64,000 nt of DNA from Prorocentrum cordatum (taxonomy: Eukaryota; Sar; Dinophyceae; Prorocentrales; Prorocentraceae), in contig CAUYUJ010015837.1 of the NCBI GenBank assembly GCA_963575745.1, positions 1,391,540 to 1,455,539 of the forward strand. Direction: 5' to 3'. The position numbers and the translations under genes were made by a program. Below are positions 21,346 to 33,224 of the stretch, in pieces; position 1 is the first letter of the stretch; each line of letters begins with the position of its first letter. Below the pieces are notes generated by a model, which worked only from the letters and a program-made list of their open reading frames with translations, made no database searches and was not told where the DNA came from.

Positions 21346-22639
21346 CATCAATGGCGGAGGCGGAAGGGTGTGCCTTTGCCTGTTGAGCGTCGCAGGCGTT
21401 GCGCTGGTTGCCGGGCGATCCTGCTGAAGCGTGCGACGCGTGTGAAAGCGACGCTCAAGAGCGCGAGCTCCGCGGGGATCAGCAGCAGCAGGAAGGGATG
21501 TATAAAGCGAGTGGAACATGCGCAGATCAAATTTTGTTCATCCAGAAGTTCGCGGAAAGAAGCTGACCATCATCAAGTGTATTGGAACGAAGTCAGATCG
21601 AGGAAACATATTGAATCGAGTATCTGGGCAATACGTCGCTTGCTGTTGAGGTCGCGGAGAGAGAGAGAGAGAGATATGTGTATATATATAAGATTTAAAC
21701 ATGTATTTACATTACGGTGGATAGTGCTCCCAAGTGCCTGCAGGGAGCTTCACTCGTTGTGCAATCCAATGGAGCTCTTAGAGAACACAGTGTTGCTGGC
21801 AAGCGCGATGATAAGGAACAGTTGGTCGCGAGCAGAAGTTTCCAGACCAAGAGTTTGCCGATATTCGTTTTCTATTTGCGTTGTGTGATCCGTCTCGTGA
21901 TGGGATGTGGAGTTGGTTTCAGACTTAAGGAGGGACGCAGTCTGCAAATGCAGCTTAAGAGATGATATTGGTGATTGGCGATCGGTAGCGAGGCTCAATG
22001 AGATGCGGCAGCTCGAGCGTGCCAAGAACAAGCAGCGGACATGTTTTTGCAAGTTGCGTTTGTTGCTGGAGCCTGCCTCCATGCATGGTTTTGCAAGTTG
22101 TTGCTTGTGCCACTCCTGGCAAGAGGCGGAGTCCTAACATCTGATGTAATTAGGGCATTCGGCGAAGCACACCTGAGAAAAGCTACGTATACTAAAAGGT
22201 CTAGAAGCTCACAAGCTGATCGCCCTGATGGGCCAGCGGGTAGGAGAGGTCCCAAACATAGAAATTGAGGCGCGTGCTGTGCTCGCCGCTTTGGCTTAAG
22301 GACAAATTCCGCACCCCGCTCATTAGGATATCAATTTTCGCATGCACGCGCAATATATGAACGGGCGTGTTTCGACAACTACAAGAAGAACTGCTCAGTG
22401 CTTGCGGAGTTCAAATCAGGCCACATACTAGTGTACCAAAAGGGCGCCCGCCTCCTTCTGTGCAGATGATTGTTTGGTCAGCAGACGAACGTGGCACTGA
22501 GGCTTGGACCGACGTGCCTTTCAGCCCTTCGGACGGCAGCCGCGGCTCCTCGGCGGCGACGCCGTCGCCGCATTTGCCGCAGCCGGCGAGAGGCTCGCTC
22601 GCCCTGGGTTCTCAATTCGGCCTCGCGCTTGCCAACTCG
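21346..22639. other. Intergenic stretch, no recognised gene
   Basis: A short GAGAGAGAGA/TATATATA microsatellite lies at 21657-21691. GC content drops at 21500-22250. No long terminal repeat flanking the copia remnant could be identified by eye. Confidence 0.4.
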
Positions 22640-22735
22640 AATGTTGTGCGTGTGTGTTTATGTGTGTGGTGTGTATGTGTTCTGTGTGGTGTTTGTGTGT
22701 CGTGTGTGTGATCCGTGTGTGGGTGTGGGTGTATT
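22640..22735 (+). repeat. GT-rich microsatellite
   Basis: TGTGCGTGTGTGTTTATGTG and variants, interrupted. Confidence 0.9.
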
Positions 22736-24805
22736 CGTGATGGTACGTTATTCGTCGGTACCCTTGCCCGAAATCCATGCCAGACCACGCCCGGAAGTTT
22801 AAAAGGGCGTGCCAATCTGTTTGGGGTCGGGACTTCGCGTTCTCTTCTCCCGACGCGCCGTGGCTCTCCCGTCCCTCATGTCTCATGGGATCGTGCGCGT
22901 GTGGCGCTCCCCCCACATTTGCAGACGGCGTTCTTGTGGAGCACGGAAGGATATTCTGCTTACCGTTGCAAGTGGGCTGTTGCTTTGATACGGATGATAT
23001 TGACGGGCTGTGACATAGACGGGCTGTGACAAGTAATGGAGAAGTCGAGTTTCCATAGTCTTACGTGAAGATATGGAGAGGCCTGACTTGATTCTCCAAG
23101 GATTGGTCCAGATGCATTGACGAAGATCTCCGAACTGCCCAGGTGCTTTAAGGGAGGCCCCTGGGTTTCTAGGAGGCTTGTAGGAATTTCGAAGCGACCC
23201 CTTGAGGTTTCCAAAGGGGATCCCCGGGTCCTTAAGGAGCGTTTGTGGAGGCGTTCAATGGCCCCCGCCAGGGGGGGTGGGCCTTCAGAAGATTCACGCG
23301 AGCTTCCTCGATTCCTCCCATGCCCCACCCAGGACCTCACGAGGGCTTCGGTTTGTCTCCCTGAATCTCCAGCGGCCTCCCGCGGAGCCTCCGAGTGGGT
23401 TTTCTGGAGAGCCTCCAAAGTTCCCTCGAGGCGTCATTGGGCCTCTGCAGGCAGGTGCGGAGCGGGCTAATGCGGATTCTCTCTCAGCCCCCCCTCGCAT
23501 CCATCTCTGGGCTGAAAAAGGTGGCCTGGATGTAGTTCCTCAGAGACGGCTGGTGGCTTTGATCGCCCAAGCCTGGGCAAGTACGTCAGCAAGTTAAGTA
23601 CGTCTAGTTTGATGTGGCACAGTGTCCGTTTAGTAGCGATGCCGTTCACTGAATGATTGTCATACATAAACCGTATCGCGGGACAGTTATCACTGACAGC
23701 CACGGCTGCGGAGCGAGCCAGGAGCACGGATGTCAGATGAGTTCACGCACAAAACGGATTTTGACCAGCGGAGTAGTCAATGGTGGGGTAAAACATGCAA
23801 ATGTTCACCCAGTCTATACAACCATGCGTTGTAGTGTAGACGTGTGTCGACGTAGAGTAGGTGCGAGGCATGCCCTCTGGCACTACGAAATAGTCCAAGG
23901 GCGTGCGTAGGGCATACATGGTCTTGGTATTCGGGACACGATGTATACGAGGTGAACTGGCGGCATCCTGGAACTAGCCGTGTGAAGCCAATGCTAATCC
24001 GAGGCAGTGACGAGATAGCCACGAAGCAGCGGTGATCACGCGGTGCCCTTGGGGCAGCCAAGAGGCAGCCGTGAGGTTGTCGCAAGGTGAATCCGAGGCA
24101 GCCGCGGGTCTCGCATTCTCCAGCCCACCGATTGAAGCCATCAGCCCCCCTGGCACGGCAAGAGGTCCCCGTGCGAGCCGAGTGAAGGAGAATTGGGCCT
24201 GCGGGTCGCGCAGGTTTCGTCGCCACAGCTGGATTCTCCTCGAAATTCTGGTCAGAATACACTCCGGGAGAGGCTCGGGGAGTAGCGCTTTCATTTTGTT
24301 TCCCATCCATGAGAGAGGCCAAACCTGTCAGTATGATCTTTTCTACATTTCTTGTTATGTGTACCGACCACGTGTCTGGGACAGATGCGGTGCCCAAAAA
24401 CATGTTCCCGATGCTAATTGCGGCGGGCAGGGCGCGGGACAGCGGGGTGGGGTCACTGTGTTAACCCTTCCCTCCCCACATCACCGCACTATCATGCAGC
24501 GGGGCCTCATACATTCGGATGCTGCCTCACACCGCGGCGATGGGCAGGAAGCTCTAGTAGCTACCCTTCGCCGGAGTGACGGTCGACGTCATGGTCGTCG
24601 TCGTCGCCCTCAAAGTTCATCACGCATTCACCTGCGTTTTCTTCTAGAGCCGTCGGCGAGGGCCTCGGACAAATTTTCCTTGGCCCTCCCGCACATATTC
24701 GTCGCGATAATGGTTCGTGCTCAGCGCGGCGGAGGGTTGGACCAGTATCTCATGACACGTTCTGGATACGGCCCTCGTCAGGGGCAACGTCAGAAGGGGA
24801 TAGGC
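22736..24805. other. Gene-poor stretch with GAGGCCTC-type repeats at 23110-23440
   Basis: 23110-23440 carries short phrases such as AGGAGGCTTG, GGAGCCTCC and GAGGTTTCC, like 7320-7510. Two adjacent copies of GACGGGCTGTGACA occur near 23000-23030. No gene is recognised between 23480 and 24800. Confidence 0.4.
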
Positions 24806-25010
24806 TCAGGATGGGAATCGCCCACTCATCGCCGATAGGGGCCCGATAGCCCACCGCGCCCAGGACCCTGCGGAATCGCTGTCGGGGGCGTATCGCCGAC
24901 CTGTCGGCGCTGCGTCGCCGATTCCAGTTCGAGTCTTCCCCCCTGGAGCTTGCCCGCCCCCAGCGCTGCCACTGAGACCCTCGGGCTTTGCACCCCACGG
25001 CGCCACGGGG
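24806..25010 (+). repeat. CATCGCCGATAGGGGC dispersed repeat, copy 1
   Basis: CATCGCCGATAGGGGCC then GATAGCCCACC, CCCAGGA, TGCGGAAT and CGCCGATTCCAG follow in the same order as at 38470-38620, so these are two diverged copies of one element. Confidence 0.6.
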
Positions 25011-25469
25011 CCCGCTACGACGAGCGTAGATTGGCGCCTCGTGGATCGCCCGACGGCAGCTGCAGCAGGCGACGCGGCGCCTGCGCACTGTTTCGAGTAC
25101 GGGATCGACTACTGACATGTTTGAACCAAAAATTGGTTGTCCCGTCGAATCTACGGAAAAAATAACGTAGACTGCTCTGTAGATCTAGTGAGCCTTCTGT
25201 GCATTATTTGTGGATTCGACGGAAAAAGCAAAATTGGAGCAAGCCACTTCTGTAGTCGATCCCCCACTCGACGGTTGTCCTTGTTTGCCCATGTACCTCC
25301 CCAGGTGACGTGTGTGGGCGTGGGCCTTGGAACTCTGCTGCAGACCCTCGCGCCCAGCTCCCTGACTCGGTGGCGCGCTCATGGGGGGAGGGCAGATTCG
25401 GCAGCAAATCATGGGAGCCTTGTGTGCCCTCGCAGTTCTGCCTCTAGCGTCAATTCGTGTCTGGGAGTC

Positions 25470-25562
25470 GGTGAGATAGCGCCGAGTCAGCGTCGGTTGC
25501 GTCGATTGGCGTCGCTGTTGCGTCGATTTGCGTCGGTTCAGCGTCGACGAGCGTCGATTCAC
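25470..25562 (+). repeat. GCGTCGATT minisatellite
   Basis: About seven degenerate 9-13-bp units around GCGTCG(A/G)TT. Confidence 0.75.
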
Positions 25563-26226
25563 AAGAGCCGGCGAGATGGTCTGGGAGGCTCCCGTGAGTT
25601 GCCACCGACGGCATTCCGAGAAGCTCTCCAGAAGCCCTCCCCGAAGCCACCGAGGGGGGCTTTTCGGGAGGCCCAGAGAGGGCTTCCGCGAAGCCCCGCG
25701 CCTCCCAGGCAGGCCTGCCGCCCGTCGCTCGCTCGGCGCCGCCGCCGCCGGCTTCCCCGCCGCCGGTGCGGGCGGCGTTGGGAGCAGGGCTCGAGCTGAA
25801 CAGTGTCCGGGCGATCTCGTGAACCGCTGTCGTTCTGGTCTCGCCTCCCAGCAGAAAGGCGGAACGAGAACGGAACGAAGGAGAGCAAGAGCATAACGAA
25901 AACGGACAGCACTGTTTAGCTCGAGCCCTGGCTGGGAGAGCGCATGGACAAAATAGTCGAACCCTTACAAACACACACACACACACACTTGCGGGTTCGG
26001 GGGTCCTGGGAGGCATCTTGCGCCGCAGGGCTCGAACTTGTTGTCCATGTACGGGAGCAGGCCAGGGCCATGCCGACAACAGGGGCGAGTGCGGCGTTGG
26101 GGTAGAGCGTCCCTGCGCAAGTCCCCACTCAATGGGCGCGGGCTCGTCGGGGGGGCGCGTCCCCATCCTTGCCGCCAGGGCCCCGCGCGGGGCTGGCAGC
26201 GAGGCGTCAATGGTTTGCTCCGAGAT
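25563..26226. other. Intergenic stretch, GC-rich, no recognised gene
   Basis: 25600-25700 has GAAGCCC.CCGAAGCC phrases. A short AC run lies at 25971-25988. Frames on both strands are compositional. Confidence 0.4.
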
Positions 26227-26300
26227 GTACGCACGCACACACACACACACACATACGCACAACACACACACACAACACACACACACACGCACGCACACTT
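26227..26300 (+). repeat. AC microsatellite
   Basis: (AC)n with GC interruptions. Confidence 0.95.
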
Positions 26301-27175
26301 CGACCAAACTACAGACGACACCACCCCACTTACGGCCCTCCATGTGGCGCTACGGCCCATCGGTGGCGATACGTATACCACGCAGAAGCCCATGCCAGGT
26401 GTCTTGGTATACGCTCAGCCCCGTGGGACCGTAGGTGGGGTGGTGCGTTTGTTTTTTGGTCCAACACTGTTTGGCGTCTCAGCCCTGCGCGCAGAGACAC
26501 GGCGGAGAAAGTCATAGAACAGCAGCCGCGCGCGCGCGTCCAGGAGCGCCCGAGCCCCCCAGGACCGCCTACGGTCTCGCAGCGGCTGGCCGCCAGAAGC
26601 CATCCGAGCGTAGATGACGGGGGGAACGGTGGAAAGAAGAGGCTACGGTGAGGCGGAGGTGCCATAAGCCATCCGGGCCCAGATGGCCTGGGGGGGCGAG
26701 TAAGCAGCGAGGAGCGACAAGGAGGCCAAGACCGACCTAAACCCCGAAGGGCACACACGCACACACACACACACACACACGGACCCAAGGACTTTGGTGA
26801 CTGGTTTGGTCGCGCGGGCTTGGGCCTCGCAGCGGTGGCACAAGCGGTGCCGATCAAAGGGTACGAGCCGCCCACTCCCAGGCGAGAGGCAGGTGCAACC
26901 AGCTAGGCAATATCAGATTGTAACCGTGGTGGCCCGCGAGTTGCCCCGAAAACGCACACACACACATGCACACACATACACACTATGTGCGTCGGCGGCT
27001 AGACAGGATAACTGCGCTGGCGCAGGGCTACCTAAATGGGGGTACCGTTGTAGCGAACTGTGCCACCGTACAGGAGGGGTGGAAAAAACACAGGAAGCGG
27101 CCGAAAGAGGGGGCGCAGGAGCAAGCCGCTCAGGGGGACGGGTCACGCCCCGAGCGCGTGGCGCGGCCGAAAAAT
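26301..27175. other. Intergenic stretch with small AC runs
   Basis: AC runs lie at 26750-26781 and 26955-26983. Frames here are short and no gene is recognised. Confidence 0.45.
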
Positions 27176-27334
27176 TCACACACACACACACGCACACACA
27201 CACACACACACACGCACACACACACACACGCACACGCGCGCACACACACACGCACACACACACACGCACACACGCCTACACACACGCACACGCACACGCA
27301 CACGCACACACACACACACACACACACACGCGCG

Positions 27335-27382
<48 letters not shown>

Positions 27383-27396
27383 CACGCGCGCGCACT
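27176..27396 (+). repeat. AC/ACGC microsatellite, 220 bp
   Basis: The longest CA tract in the window, with scattered GC interruptions. Frames crossing it give poly-His/Thr and poly-Val/Cys shadow peptides. Confidence 0.95.
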
Positions 27397-29669
27397 TTTT
27401 TCACCTCGGCGGCCGCGCGCCTCGGCCGCCGCGGCGGTCGCAGCGTGCGTCCGGCGAGCGGCAGGCGGAGAGGAGGAGGGTCGGCCCGGAGAAGCGGCAG
27501 CCAGACGCAGAAACAGGCACACACACACACACACACATTTGTGTCGGTGGCCAGGCAGAGCGGCTGCGCTGGTGGAAGGGGCAAATGTTGGTCGAACAAA
27601 TGCGACTTAGGCCGCAATAGGGAGGGAGAGAGGATGCCCGGCGACGGTGGGGAGGGGAGGAAGCCCTCCATAAACACGCACTCACACACAACTTCCATGC
27701 CCAGATGCAGTCAGCCCGCGCAGTAAGGATGAGCGACGTTCCAAGGTTGCCCTTGCATCCTTCCCCTTCGGCCCACCCTTGGCCGCTTTCGCTGGCCGCG
27801 CCCCGCCCGCGAAGTGTCGGCATGGCCTTCCAAGGCCTTCGACCCCTTGCCATGCGCCCTAGTTCTAATCGTGGACTGTACCCTCGTCATTTCCCGAGGG
27901 GGCCCTCTTCCCCGCACCGTCCACTGGCAATCATCCGCCGCCCGCCTCGTCTCCACGTGGGCCTCCGCTGCTGGCCGCCCAGGATGAGGCTCCAAAAAGG
28001 AGCGGGCCGAGGCCGGGCCAGGCGCGGTCCGACCTGGCCCGCGCGAAGGCCTTGCGCGGGAGGCACCGGAGGCTGCCCGGCTGGCGAGAGATAAAGAGTC
28101 CGCCGGCAGGCGCTGGGCTGGCAGCCTCCCGAGCCGCCGAGAGGCCGAGGAGCCCACCCGCCCCGCGCTGCCCCGGGGGCGGGGCAGGCTGTGCTGCCCG
28201 GCGGGGAGTCGGGGGCGGCCAAGAGGGAGGTGATGACCAAGGGGGGGCGGGGGCCACGAGATCTCCCCAGATTTCATGGCCCCTCTCTTATTCCAATACG
28301 TGCCCTGGCCCCACCCTGGTCCGAGCACGTGCCTCGGCCCATGATTTGCACACACCCTTCTTGGACACCCCCCTCTTGGACGCCTCCGAGAGGTGGAAGA
28401 GGAGGGGAGAAGCAGGCAGACGACGGCGAATGTGCAGGTCGGGGCTGGCAGGGCGGGCGGGCGGGCGGAAGGGAGGCAGGGCGGAAGCAGCAGGCAGCGG
28501 CCACCTCCGCAACCCGCCTCCCCCCAGCTGGGACAACTGGCGCTCGGTCCCCCAGGGATCCTCACGGATCGGGCGGGCTCGAAACATGCCGCAGAGAGGG
28601 GTTTCAGGGCTGCGGTCGGTTGTTTTGACGATGTTGCATTTTTTCGTCACGTCGGATCTCAAGGCCTCTCCAAGGGAGGCGGAGCGGGAGGGGATGTGGA
28701 GAGGCGAGGACTGGAGGGGAGGGTCAGAGGAAGAAGAGGTAATTGCAGATACCGCAGCCCGTCCCTCGTCACCACGGCTGCGTTCGCTTGGAAATCCTGG
28801 TCAGATTGCACCCGAGGAGAGGTCTGGGAAGTTGCGGTATCAGTGTCGCTGTGCTCCCCCCAGGGAGGTGATAGATGCCCCCGTTCCCATCCTCTCCCTA
28901 TATATTTCTTTTTTTTCCTAACGGCCTGTAGGAAAATAGCAACACCGTGAGTGGTGCCAGGACAGCTGTGGGCCCCGCAACGACGTTAATGCCAGCGCCT
29001 TTGCACGTTGCTCCCCGCCCCCGATGCCTTCAAGTCCTTCCCTCTTCCGCGCATCCTGGCAACCGGAGCCCGGCGAGGGCTTCGAGACGGCGGTCCTGGC
29101 ATCCCGAATCGGCGCCCCTTGTCCCGGAGCGCGTCCGTGGGCAGATCGCCGATCCAGCCAGTGTGGGCTCGGGAGGGGCTCTGGGTCTCGGGCCGCTCCT
29201 CGGCTCCGGGTCGGGGAACCCATCCGTGGCCGAGGCTGGCCGTGGCCAGGAAAGACCCCCTCGTTCCGTGTTCGGCAGCACGAGGACTGCCAGGCGCACG
29301 CGTGCTGGGCGGACCCTCCCAGCAGCCAGAGCTCGACCAGGGCATCCGAGCGGCAACCGTTCGTGGTCCGGCGGGCCTCCCGAGGCCCGCGGCCCGCGAC
29401 GACCCCAAGAAGCCGGCAGCGCCCGTGGTGCTGCGCCGCCCACTGCCAGAGCCGCAGCGGCTGCCCAAGCCGCAGCGGCCGCAGCTCGACGGAGGGCCGG
29501 TGGCTGCAGCGGTCGCAGTCAACAGGACGCTGAAACCGGGACGGCGTTTGGCTCGGGAGGGGCGTCGGGCTTTCGGGCCGCTCTGCAGACTCATGTCGTG
29601 GAGCCTGCGTGTGGCCAAGACCCGCCGTGGCTGGAGAAGCCCCTTCGCTCCTAACTCATGCGTTCCTTG
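27397..29669. other. GC-rich gene-poor stretch, no recognised gene
   Basis: Long overlapping frames exist on both strands (for example 27711-28565 minus and 28947-29721 plus), but all are Pro/Arg/Gly/Ala-rich with no motif, splice border or family likeness. They look like products of ~65-70% GC. A poly-T-like stretch, TTTCTTTTTTTTCC, lies near 28906. Confidence 0.45.
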
Positions 29670-29677
29670 TGGTAGCA

Positions 29678-29837
29678 TCAAGTCGGGCCTGTCCCTCTAC
29701 AGGAGGAAGATTCGGAAATAATCAACAAACAGTCTGTGGACGATTTTTTGATTATGTTTTGACCATGTGGGGGTATTTTTGGAGTATTTTTTATTGTTCG
29801 CCCAAGGTCCCCCTGTAGGGGGACAGGCCCGACCTAA
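29678..29837. mobile_element. 160-bp terminal-inverted-repeat element (MITE-like), copy 2
   Basis: The left end is TCAAGTCGGGCCTGTCCCTC and the right end is the near reverse complement ending GACAGGCCCGACCTAA. TGGTAGCA lies immediately outside both ends (29670-29677 and 29838-29845). Length, terminal consensus T..RGTCGGGC.TGTCC and the following CTACAGGAGGAA are shared with copy 1 at 6861. The interior is AT-rich (ATTTTTGGAGTATTTTTTAT) and non-coding. Confidence 0.88.
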
Positions 29838-29984
29838 TGGTAGCACGATGGCTCGACTGCCCCGCACGAGGCCAGCGTGCGGCCCCGGAGGCAGGACGGA
29901 GGAACAGGAGCTGGGAGTGCTCAGCTTGCCGACCTGCCGACGGGCGAGGGCCTGATCTGCCATGGTGACGGCGGAGACGATGGC

Positions 29985-30106
29985 GATGACGATGATAATA
30001 ACGAGAATGGTGATGGTGATGCTGATGCTGATGCTGATGCTGATGCTGATGCTGATGCTGATGCTGATGATGGTGATGGTGATGATGATGATGATGATGG
30101 TGATGG

Positions 30107-30141
<35 letters not shown>

Positions 30142-30223
30142 CTGATGCTGATGCTGATGCTGATGCTGATGCTGATGTGATGCTGATGATGGATGATGAT
30201 GATGATGATGATGATGGTGATGG

Positions 30224-30258
<35 letters not shown>

Positions 30259-30677
30259 GTGATGGTGATGGTGATGGTGATGGTGATGGTGGTGTGGTGA
30301 TGGTGATGGTGATGGTGATGGTGGTGATGGTGATGGTGATGATGATGATGATGATGATGATGATGGTGATGGTGATGGTGATGGTGATGGTGATGGTGGA
30401 GATGGTGATGGTGATGGTGATGGTGGTGATGGTGATGGTGGTGATGGTGATGGTGATGAGGAGGAGGAGGAGGATGAGGAGATTGAGGAGGATGATGAGC
30501 AGGAGGAGGAGGATGGGGGTGAGGATGAGGATGAGGATGAAGATGAGGAGGATGATGATGTCGAGGATGGTGATGCTAATGATGATGATGATGATGATGA
30601 TGACGATGATGATGATGATGATGACGATGATGATGATGGGGATGATGATTGTAAGGATATGGATGATGATGATGACA

Positions 30678-30732
<55 letters not shown>

Positions 30733-30807
30733 GTAGGATGATGATGATGATGATGATGATGTTGTTGGTGAGGGTGTTGGTGGTGATGATGGTGACCATG
30801 ATGGTAT

Positions 30808-30864
<57 letters not shown>

Positions 30865-30875
30865 CGATGGGAGTA
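29985..30875 (+). repeat. GAT/GGTGAT/GCTGAT microsatellite, ~890 bp
   Basis: Blocks of GATGCT, GATGGT and pure GAT alternate, with a GGAGGA-rich block at 30458-30540. All frames are open (Met/Asp on +, His/Ser/Ile on -). It is not a gene. Confidence 0.95.
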
Positions 30876-31399
30876 CGAGGCGCAGTAAAGATCTAGCAAT
30901 GTCTCAGCAATGGCGTTCATCCAATTCTTCCATTACCATTTCCCAGAAGAGCACAGTCCCCTCTCGTGGACCGTGCCACCGCAGTCCATTCAGTGCCCAA
31001 CTGCATCTTTCGTTCTTGCACTCCCGCCATCGCCCTTCATCATTCTGCGATGCCGACGGGGCGCCCGACGGGTGACGCCGCGCGGACTGCCCAAAGCGTT
31101 GAGGACCCAAGCTTTGAGGATGGGCGGGGATCGTCGGTGGTGCAGTGGATATGGAGAGCCCTTGCCCGACTGGCGTTCGTACGAGTAGAGCTGGCGTGGT
31201 GGTGCCCCTTTCTGGCGATGCCAGTGGCCGCCCAACTCAGAGTTCAGTAAGGGCAGGAGGGTCTCGCGACATTGGCCAGCTCGATGATCGTGTGGATTCT
31301 TCAGTAGGTTCTGAACCTGAGCAGCGGCCTTCGCGGAACTCGTTCCCCATCACCGTGTGAATTTTGACCACATCTCCGGCCCAGACTCGTACATATGAG
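30876..31399. other. Intergenic stretch upstream of the ubiquitin-like element
   Basis: No recognised gene or long terminal repeat. The composition returns to unique-looking DNA. Confidence 0.4.
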
Positions 31400-32490
31400 A
31401 TGAACTGTGAGGCGCCGGAGGAGTCGCTGCGCGCGAAGGTCTCGAAGGACTCCGGCATCGAGGCGTCGGAGCTCGTCGCGGGCGCGCGCTCTGAGATCAT
31501 GCGCGACGGCCGCACTCTCGCGAGCTACGATCTCGACGAAGGCATGAGCAGAACAGCCACGAAGCGCGTCCGCGGTGGCGCCGATGCGCCCGTGGACCCT
31601 TCGATGTTCGAGGGCTCCGACCAGGCCGTCCCCGAGAGCGATCTGATCCCGATGTTGCTGATCCCCGATGGTGGGAGGTTCTTCACTCTCTACAGCACCG
31701 ACAGTCGCGTCTGGGCTCGCGAGCTGGATGACACCTTCGAGCCTGACTCCAACTCGGGGGGGCGTGGACGTCGCCGTTCAACAGCCACCGCCGTTCGAAC
31801 CCCGCCCAGATCGACGTGGACACCTTGCTGGCCGGCTCCCACGCCCCACGAGGCGTTGCCGCGGCCGCAGCGGATGAGCGCGCCCGTGGGCCCTTGCCCC
31901 CGCCGGTGGCGCGCGAGCGCGACGCCGAGCTTGTCGTGCGGATGCTCCTCGAGACGCTCGCGCGGGTCGCCCCACCCGGGCGTTCCCGCTGGGTGGTTCG
32001 TGCTCTGCCGAGCGTCCTGGAGCTGGCCGCCGCGCGCCCCCTGGCCCTGGCGGCGCAGGCCGAGTCGGCTGGGTGCTGGTGCCAGCCTGCCACGGCGCCT
32101 GCCGCCCGCACGGCTGCCCTTCGCAGCGGCGTGATCAGCACCATGTGTGGACGGGAGGAGCTCTATCGGGAAAAAGTCGAGCGACAACTTGGAGGAAAAG
32201 CCTCGTTGGTTATCCCCATGGAGGCCAATCTCGCGGAAACGATGGTCTCCGCGTTCATCGGGGCCTCGAGGCAGGCGCCTGTGCAGGGCGTCCTCGGCCC
32301 GGCCGCGGCGCCGGCAGAGGGCCATGTCGCCCTCGGCAAGGGCGAGGTCAAGGCGGACGCCACCAGCCTGGAGAGGGAAAACGAGATTAGTGGCACAGAA
32401 AAGAATGATGACACGGGCGGTGACAGCGCTGGTGGGCGAGGCCGCGGCGGTCGCGGCCGGGGGGCCCGTGCCCCGGCCGACGAGAAATGA
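31400..32490 (+). pseudogene. Ubiquitin-like domain plus RG-rich tail: putative gag-like frame of a retroelement
   Basis: From ATG 31400 the frame begins with a ~55-residue ubiquitin-like fold signature: ESLRAKVSKDSGI, then IMRDGRTLASYDLDEG, ending KRVRGG. This lines up with the ubiquitin core 'lk.kI..ktGip...q.L..g.r.L.DgrtL.dy.i..gstl.l.lRlRGG', including the terminal Gly-Gly. The frame continues to about 31755. At a G7 run (31757-31763) the better frame changes, and coding-like sequence continues (ERDAELVVRMLLETLA, LYREKVERQLGGKASL, ISGTEKNDDTGGD) to an RG-rich tail (GGRGRGGRGRG) and a TGA at 32488. That stop overlaps an ATG as ATGA. RT remnants follow, so I read this as the first frame of a retroelement; a host gene fragment is the alternative. 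Confidence 0.5.
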
Positions 32491-33134
32491 GCGGCGGCGA
32501 CTTGGGCGACGGGGAAGGGCTGGTCCCCCGCCCGCAGAAACTATGGCATGGAGGGCTTTGGTCTTGCATCGGCAACTGGGATATGTTTCCGCTGCTGCAT
32601 CGCCGTTTTCGGCGTTTTGCACCAGTAGGCACGCGGGGGTGCGCGCCGGGGAAGATTTGCAGCGAGGGTTTTGCAGCGCTCAACTGTCGTGCCAGCTGCG
32701 ACCTGAACACCCGCGAGGCGGTGCTCGTGGACTTTCCCGCCCTTGGGGGCGTGCCCGCACGTGCTGATGGACTCCTGCAGGGAATGCAGACGGCGGTCGG
32801 AGACGAACCCGCTCTATCAGGTCGGGCTGCTTTCCGGGACCCACTTCCAGGACGAGCCGTTTACGAATTCGCGCTTGTCAGCGGAACGCCGGCACCCTAC
32901 CGACGGGATGCTGTGTCGTTCTCAGGGAGCGTGGCAGGCTGCCGCGAGTTCCCTGAATTGGGCGAGGCACGCGGGCAATTTACGGAGGCGAGATGCAGAC
33001 GTGTGCCACGGCGACCTGATGACCGACAGAGGATCATCCAAGAGTGCCCCGTCACCGCGCACGTGGAACCAGACCTGACTCGCAGTCGCCGTCGTCATTC
33101 AGACTTCACTATGGGGCTGAAGGCGCGGAGCTGA
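32487..33134 (+). pseudogene. Second frame of the ubiquitin-like retroelement (function unknown)
   Basis: This frame opens with ATG overlapping the upstream stop (ATGA at 32487-32490), the arrangement expected for stop-restart translation of a second ORF. It has about 215 codons with natural composition (KLWHGGLWSCIGNWDMFPLLHRR), but a competing frame (32743-33078, PHVLMDSCRECRRRSE...) looks equally natural, so at least one frameshift is likely. It leads into RT remnants at 33240. No domain is recognised in this part. Confidence 0.35.
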
Positions 33135-33224
33135 GTGGACTGGGCCGCAGCTGCGTTGAAAAGATAGATGCGTTCATGTGGAAGCAGCGGCGAGAGACAG
33201 TCCATCTGAGTCTGGGTCGCAGGA

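Noticed and set aside
26794-27726. 310-codon Thr/His-rich plus frame
   Set aside because: Mostly the AC microsatellite.
27397-29669. Several 100-280-codon frames on both strands
   Set aside because: Pro/Arg/Gly/Ala-rich, overlapping in all frames in very GC-rich DNA, no motif or exon borders.
29791-30896. Poly-His, poly-Asp and poly-Met frames
   Set aside because: Six-frame translations of the GAT microsatellite.
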